This document shows positions 16,455 to 21,223 of a DNA stretch of 21,223 nt, in pieces. Both the position numbers and the translations under genes were made by a program. This DNA comes from Acrasis kona (taxonomy: Eukaryota; Heterolobosea; Eutetramitea; Acrasida; Acrasidae): the NCBI GenBank assembly GCA_026419775.2, contig JAOPGA020000186.1, forward strand, positions 1 to 21,223, in the 5' to 3' direction. The first letter of the stretch is position 1, and each line of letters begins with the position of its first letter. The notes under the pieces were generated by a model, which saw only the letters and a list, made by a program, of their open reading frames with translations, searched no databases and was not told the origin of the DNA.

Positions 16455-18160
16455 ACAGCTCTACTAGTGAACTGCAGATGGATGATGACCTCGCTCTCGA
16501 CGCCGACAATTATGTCAAAGTATCTGCTGAGGAATTAGTTGCCACCATTCAGTGTGAAACTAAAGAGAGGCGCATAAATGGTATAAAGACCAGAAACCGG
16601 AACTTCTTTCAGAACCGAAAGAAGTGGTTTTGTCACATCAATTCAACAGCCAGGACTCTCACAGCGCTTATCGACCACTCTGGAGCCGTCTCCTTTGATC
16701 CCAAGTTCGTCCTGCGATCCGTCCACGAAAATATGGATACTTTCCAAAAGGATGGTCTCGCTGTTGATAACTGCTCCTACCGTTCTGCAACTGCTTCCTC
16801 CGAAATACCACTTCCAGCATGTGATTACCTCACCAAACCTTTCAACAGAGAGGAGATGATATCTGCACTCCTGTTGCTTCCAAATAACAAAGCGTCAGGA
16901 ATCGATAACGTGCCCTATGAGTTATGGAAACACGCTCCACCCCTTATTTTGGAAACCCTCCTATCAATCTTTAATGATTGTATGGTCTCTAAACAGGTTC
17001 CCACATCTTGGAAAGCAGGTCGCATCTGGCTCATACACAAAAAGGGATCAGAGTACAAGATTGACAACTTCCGCCAAATCACTCTGTTAAACACCTTATA
17101 TAAGCTCTTCTCCAAATTGCTTAATACCCGCCTCTCCAACATCACTGAAGAATACCATCTCCTCAATGACTCCCAGGGTGGTTTTAGGAGAAGTCGATGC
17201 TGTGCCATGAAGATTAAAACTATCCTAAATGCACTCGACGACGCCAACATCCACAACAGACCTTTCCACCTTTGTACCATTGACTTTACAAAGGCATTTG
17301 ACTCTATATCACAGTCATCACTGTTTCTGGCGCTTCGTCACAAGGGTATCCCCATCGATTTTATTGATATGATCAACAGACTTTACTCCGACGCCTACAG
17401 TGATGTTATTACGGGTCTTGGTATTACAGAGAAATTCAAAGTCTGCAGAGGTGTGCGACAGGGTGATATTTTATCACCACTCTTGTTCAACTTCTTTGTT
17501 GATACAATTGCGGATAAAATTAACTCTTTGAACATTGGATACAAATTCACTCACGACGACCGCATTTGTATCTCTTCTCTTCTCTATGCAGATGATGTTG
17601 CGCTTGCGTCAGACAGCATCATACATCTGCAGATGCTTATAGATGCACTATTAGAGGCTATAAACGGTACTGGTCTAGAGATTAATGCCTCTAAAACATT
17701 TCTCTGCTCAAACACCCACGGTTTTAATACAACCACACCACCATCCATACTCATTGATGGTGCACCCATTGTGTCTCTTCCTCCGCAAGAACCCATACGC
17801 TACCTCGGCGCTCACTTCTCTGCTGACGGTTCTCATTCTGGCCACATTGACCATATCACCTCTCAAGTCAGAAAAAAATTTGAAAAGCTTAAGAACCACT
17901 TTCTCCCCATCAACCAGCTCATTATGGCCGTGAATACCATTATTATTCCAACTATAACTTACGCTGCAGATTGTTTCTGCTGGAATTTCACACAACTCCA
18001 GCAGCTAGATAGTTTGGTATCCTCTTTATTTATTGACATTGCGGGGATACGGAGAAAAAACATGGGTAGACTGTTCCTTTTTGCTCCAACAAATAGAGGT
18101 GGATATGGGCTTGGTCATCCCTCCACCTTGATCAAAACTGAAGTTCAACATCTTGAATAG
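16455..18160 (+). pseudogene. LINE ORF2, 3' piece: reverse transcriptase
   Basis: It is the continuation of the ORF at 13661-14063. After a linker with the N-Q/N-x-x-F pattern typical before LINE RTs (RINGIKTRNRNFFQN), the RT motifs follow in order: IWLIHKKGSEYKIDNFRQIT, GGFRRSRCC, motif A DFTKAFDSI (catalytic Asp about 17282), motif B GVRQGDILSPLLFNFF and motif C LYADDVAL (about 17585). A thumb-like region ends in GGYGLGHPS and TAG at 18158-18160. It copies RNA into DNA at a nicked target site. The region itself has no stops, but the element lacks its 5' end and is split by the transposon, so it cannot function as a unit. A LINE clade cannot be assigned by eye. The frame continues after a possible 39-nt intron (18143-18181) to a stop near 18318, so the true 3' end is unclear. 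Confidence 0.85.
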
Positions 18161-18171
18161 TATTATTATAA

Positions 18172-18816
18172 TTTGATATAGCAACAAAAAGAGCTTCGTC
18201 AAAGCGCCCAAATTTATCTCACAGTATCCCAATCTACTTCAGTCTGCGCGAATTTCTTCATGAAGGGGAGGATGTTTACATTAAGAAGAACACAAAGACT
18301 GCCAAAAATCAATTATTGAGAAAATGTGATGAAGAAATTCTCAAAGCACTGATTAGGGCAAAGAACAAATTTGATAAATACTTCNATAAAGCCATAGATT
18401 CAAGCTTGCTACTGATTGCTGCAATCGTCAACCCCAGGAGAAAAAGGAGAGGTGTTCTAGAGCTTTTCCCTAACAGCTCAACAAAGATAGATGATATCAT
18501 TGATAATTTGAAGAACAAGTATGAATGTGATGATTCCATACAATCACAGTATTTGCGTAACAGGGATATATTGTCAATATATGGAATGCATGTTTGTTCT
18601 GCATCAGATTTTGAGAGGTATCTGGACAATCCTTGTGTTGCATACAAACGTGGAGAAGAGTTTGAATGGTGGAGGGATTACAAGGATTATTTATCAGTTA
18701 TGGCCTCAGTGTCTGTTAAGAGATTATTCAATTTTGGTAGGGATGTATTGGGCATCTGTTGTTACAGTCTATCAACAACAACGTTGAAATCAAAAACATG
18801 TACAAAACAGAGTTAA
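18172..18816 (+). pseudogene. hAT transposase, C-terminal remnant
   Basis: The frame is open from 18172 to TAA at 18814-18816. It has the hAT C-terminal order: RAKNKFDKYF, then LLLIAAIVNPRRKR (the conserved A-x-x-L/V-x-P-R stretch), then the dimerisation region FEWWRDYKDYLSVMA followed by VKRLFNFGRDVLG, which corresponds to the conserved E-R-x-F-S block of the family. The N-terminal zinc finger and the first two catalytic acidic residues are absent, so this is a fragment. An N lies at 18385. It starts directly after the LINE RT frame and its 5' border cannot be placed exactly. It may have been cut by the LINE insertion, but I found no upstream hAT piece. Confidence 0.75.
18481..18557 (+). repeat. 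inverted repeat arm 1 (within the hAT remnant)
   Basis: It pairs with 19271-19346 in inverted orientation over about 77 bp with a handful of mismatches and one 2-bp gap. The central 40 bp (GAAGAACAAGTATGAATGTG and the next 20) are identical. Confidence 0.85.
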
Positions 18817-19270
18817 ATAACAAGGAGAAGGAGAGGGAAGAGAACAAAGACAACAAGCAGAAACGATACTAATATGAATTTAAAAGTTTACTGGTTGGAA
18901 TGCTTGTACTTGTGCCTCATGATTATAGTCATCTATTATTTGATGAACTTTTGGAGTTTAATAATACAAATACAAATACAAATTCACAAACAATACAAAT
19001 ATTTGGTCTAACCTTTTTAACTTTATTGATATCTTAACATCATAATCAGAGTACCATTCACAAACAATGTAAATTCACTTTTATTCTGCCTTCTTCAGTC
19101 AATCCCATCATTAATCTGCCCCTAAATTGAGAAAATTGCGGAAAATGTTGGAAATCTCATGTTTGAAGTCTGCCATTAATTTGAACTCAAAGTTGGTCCA
19201 ATGCACCGAAATAAAGGTTTCACACAAAATATTTTCATTCTAAATGTACATTAATTTACCATCGCTATTT
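18817..19270. other. AT-rich spacer
   Basis: There is no gene. An ACAAAT microsatellite lies at about 18966-19001, and a duplicated ATTCACAAACAAT at about 18978 and 19057. Confidence 0.5.
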
Positions 19271-19346
19271 TGCGAATACTGTGATTGTATGGAATCATCA
19301 CATTCATACTTGTTCTTCAGATTATTAATGATATCATCTCTTTGTA
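19271..19346 (-). repeat. inverted repeat arm 2: a second, inverted hAT fragment
   Basis: On the minus strand it encodes the same hAT peptide stretch as 18481-18557 with a small deletion. It is therefore a remnant of a second hAT copy in opposite orientation, or an inverted duplication of the first. Confidence 0.75.
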
Positions 19347-19363
19347 AATCTGTTTTGATTGGG

Positions 19364-19545
19364 GTCGATCATAATATCGATCAACCGCAGGCCTATCTTG
19401 TAGTCGATCATATTTGCGATCATATTTTCGATTAAATTTCATATCAAACTTGCGCTCTCAAATGCGATCATATTTTGGATCATAACTCACATCTAATAAT
19501 CAATTATATGTGCGATCATACATTGATCATGATTGTGAACGTAGT
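19364..19545. repeat. cluster of CGATCATA motifs
   Basis: Eight GATC sites fall in 162 bp (19367, 19379, 19406, 19418, 19466, 19478, 19514, 19525). Most are in CGATCATA or a close variant, in closely spaced pairs. No ORF accounts for them. Confidence 0.7.
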
Positions 19546-19688
19546 CGTGTTCAACTATATAATCAATTCTACAATCAAACAAAAGATATGCCTTCATCAG
19601 CTCAAGCTGGCGACATTATTCAAATTGTGTTTGTTTTAATATCGGTATTTAATTGATAAAGAGAGAATAAATGCAAAGACATTATTAT

Positions 19689-20549
19689 TTATTGTTCTAC
19701 ATCTTCATCCTCAAAGTCTTCCACTTTGCTTACTTCACCAAGTTCCTTTTCATCCGCAATCTTGACACTAAATTTTCCATTTACTTTCATGGGCGCGTTT
19801 GCTGGATTTGACCAATGCTTGTGTGTGTCAGGGTGTAACGGTTGGTTATTGTTAAAAGAACGTCTTTTGGCGTACTTCATAGAGTTCATTATTTTTGAAC
19901 ACATCTTACTGCAAACATCAAGAATTAACAATTGTTGCTTCTTTAAGTTCTTGTCCTTATAGTTGGTGAGAGCGCTTTCTATAGCTGTCCCAATGTTCCT
20001 ACAAATAACCTTTTTATCCGCTGACTCTTGTGGATACCGTTTGTGCTTTTGTCAGAATTCTTTGATGTACAAATGCACACTTTTTCTTAAAAGTCTTTTG
20101 TGGTTGATCCAAAAATCCTTTTGGCTCTCTGGGCATGCAACTGAGTAGTATGATTTTACATAGCCCTCAGGAATCTTGGCCTTTTTTGTTTCATGCTCAT
20201 CATTTTTGTAAGCGTTTCTTCTTGGCCCACCTCTCTTCTTTTGCAATATTTCTTCTTCCTCTGGATCAGCTGGGGGATTTGGATTTGGTGGTAGTGGGTT
20301 TAATGGAGGATTTGGTGGTAGCGGATCTAATGGAGGATTTGGTAGTTGTGGGNTTATTGGTTGTGGATCCAATGGAGGATTTAGTTGTGGGTTTGGTGGT
20401 TGATTTGGTGACTGTGGGTCTTCTGGTAATGGATTTGGTGGTGGATTTGGCGGTGGCTGTCTACGAAGTGTCGCTGCGTAATATTCCATAAAGGAGTCTC
20501 TCAAATCCCCAGGCATTGAGTTCAGTGCTTGTACAAATGTTGGATCCAT
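19689..20549 (-). pseudogene. proline-rich repeat protein with one in-frame TGA, unrecognised
   Basis: The minus-strand ATG at 20549 begins MDPTFVQALNSMPGDLRDSF. About 60 residues of a Pro-Pro-Asn-Pro-Leu type repeat (about residues 30-95, one N at 20353) follow, then EEEEILQKKRGGPRRN and a basic conserved-looking segment (ESQKDFWINHKRLLRK). TGA at 20052-20054 interrupts it. The same frame then continues for 121 codons with equally coding-like sequence (KKVICRNIGTAIESALTNYK, KQQLLILDVCSKMCSKIMN) and a very acidic end before TAA. I do not recognise the family. The layout, with a low-complexity N-terminus and a basic/acidic C-terminus, would suit an accessory protein of a transposon or a nuclear protein. 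The TGA would be Arg before one C-to-T change. Confidence 0.5.
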
Positions 20550-21038
20550 GATTGAGTTTTTTTAATTGAAGTTAATTGTTTTTCAGTTGATGCGACGTCA
20601 AATTCCATTTGGAAATTATAATCAAGGACTTGGAGTACAGAGAGAGGCTTGAGAACTCTAAAGTGCTTATTGAATCGCTTGAAAGTGTCCATACTAACAT
20701 ATCCTAGCAAACTAGCATAAATGGACCTCTTCCAATCTTCCGGCAACTCTGACATTTCTTCGCTTCCTTCAATTCCACGCTGTACTCCAAAAAATTTCTA
20801 CAATACTCATGGAAACTTCCCATTCCATTTGGACCGCTCGATGAGTTTACAAGGCAAATTGTGAACACGAGCAATCACCTTCTCGGGAAATGGTTGTAAG
20901 TGGTTGACCACAACACGTGTATATTCACACAAGTGTGGTGTGTGAAGTACAGGTACGAATGTGCTGACCCCACAGCACATTCAGGTCATCACGACCACAT
21001 CAAAACTAACAGGCCATATTGATACCGCAGGTATAGAC
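20522..21038 (-). pseudogene. unrecognised gene upstream of the proline-rich ORF, interrupted by stops
   Basis: One minus-strand frame starts at a possible splice acceptor (AACTAATTAG|G at 21039). It has TGA at 20981-20983 and TGA and TAG at 20807-20809 and 20798-20800, and ends at TAA 20522-20524. Between stops it reads as coding: CCGVSTFVPVLHTPHLCEYT, VNHLQPFPEKVIARVHNLPC, then from ATG 20755 MSELPEDWKRSIYASLLGYV and LKPLSVLQVLDYNFQMEFDV. Its 3' end overlaps the start of the proline-rich ORF by 28 bp in another frame. The stop pair near 20800 could be removed by a short intron, but no clear donor is visible. I cannot name the family. Confidence 0.4.
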
Positions 21039-21223
21039 CTAATTAGTTTAAATTGTTGTTACCCAAACAAAATGATAAAGTTCCTAGTGAGGCTATAGCC
21101 TTTACTAGTGGGCCATTATTTTTTTATGCCAAAGAGCGGGGAAATNNAAATCCACACATAATGAAACACAACGTTTTATNNAACAATATTAAGCCTCTGT
21201 CTTTTTNNTTTCCTACGTTTACT
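21039..21223. other. low-quality window end
   Basis: There are three N pairs (21146-21147, 21180-21181, 21207-21208) and no recognisable gene. Confidence 0.6.

Noticed and set aside
20880-20950. Palindromic sites (GTGGTTGACCAC, ACACGTGT, CACACAAGTGTG) as an operator or transposon end
   Set aside because: They lie inside a frame that reads as coding on the minus strand, and no partner copy was found in the window.
1-21223. Bacterial or phage origin
   Set aside because: Introns, LINE, hAT and MULE families, AT-rich spacers and poly-A-type signals are eukaryotic; no ribosome binding sites or operon structure.

Overview
The window is eukaryotic nuclear DNA. It is AT-rich, has no operons, and contains several coding frames that only become continuous across very short GT...AG introns (37 to 49 nt). 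It is packed with transposable elements and their remains. Scattered single Ns and N pairs point to a draft assembly. The families (MULE, integrase-type DNA transposon, APE-type LINE, hAT, probable CACTA remains) occur in animals and many protists or fungi. I cannot name the organism.

Layout. 10-552: end of an unrecognised gene. 1007-2135: non-autonomous Mutator-like element with long terminal inverted repeats (TIRs) and a 9-bp target-site duplication (TSD), carrying a spliced gene fragment (Pack-MULE-like). 2514-3420 (minus): decayed, possibly CACTA-like, transposase. 3500-4206: broken unknown gene. 5199-6660: truncated small ORF, an acidic-protein gene, a 215-bp duplication of that gene's 5' end, and a 40-bp repeat. 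6671-7240: acidic unknown protein. 7313-8059 (minus) and 8096-8335 (plus): divergent pair, a coiled-coil/Gln-Pro-rich protein and a small ORF. 8433-8730: minisatellite. 9286-13015: one unknown ORF split by a complete MULE (9438-12264) with 9-bp TSDs. 13661-18160: 5'-truncated LINE, itself split by a 2.4-kb integrase transposon (14064-16449). 18172-18816: hAT transposase remnant, with part of it repeated in inverted orientation at 19271-19346. 19689-21038 (minus): proline-rich protein gene and an overlapping upstream ORF.

The main result is two nested insertions that can be resolved to the base. Removing 14064-16449 plus one GTTAC copy puts the two LINE halves in one frame. Removing 9438-12264 plus one CAATATTAA copy does the same for the flanking ORF. 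The integrase transposon looks like the only intact mobile gene here. It has four exons and 656 residues, with an H2C2 zinc finger, a D,D35E integrase core and, unusually, a C-terminal SAM domain. The MULE transposase keeps its DDE residues but has two in-frame stops. Several other ORFs are broken by lone in-frame TGA codons, which fits C-to-T decay of CGA arginine codons.
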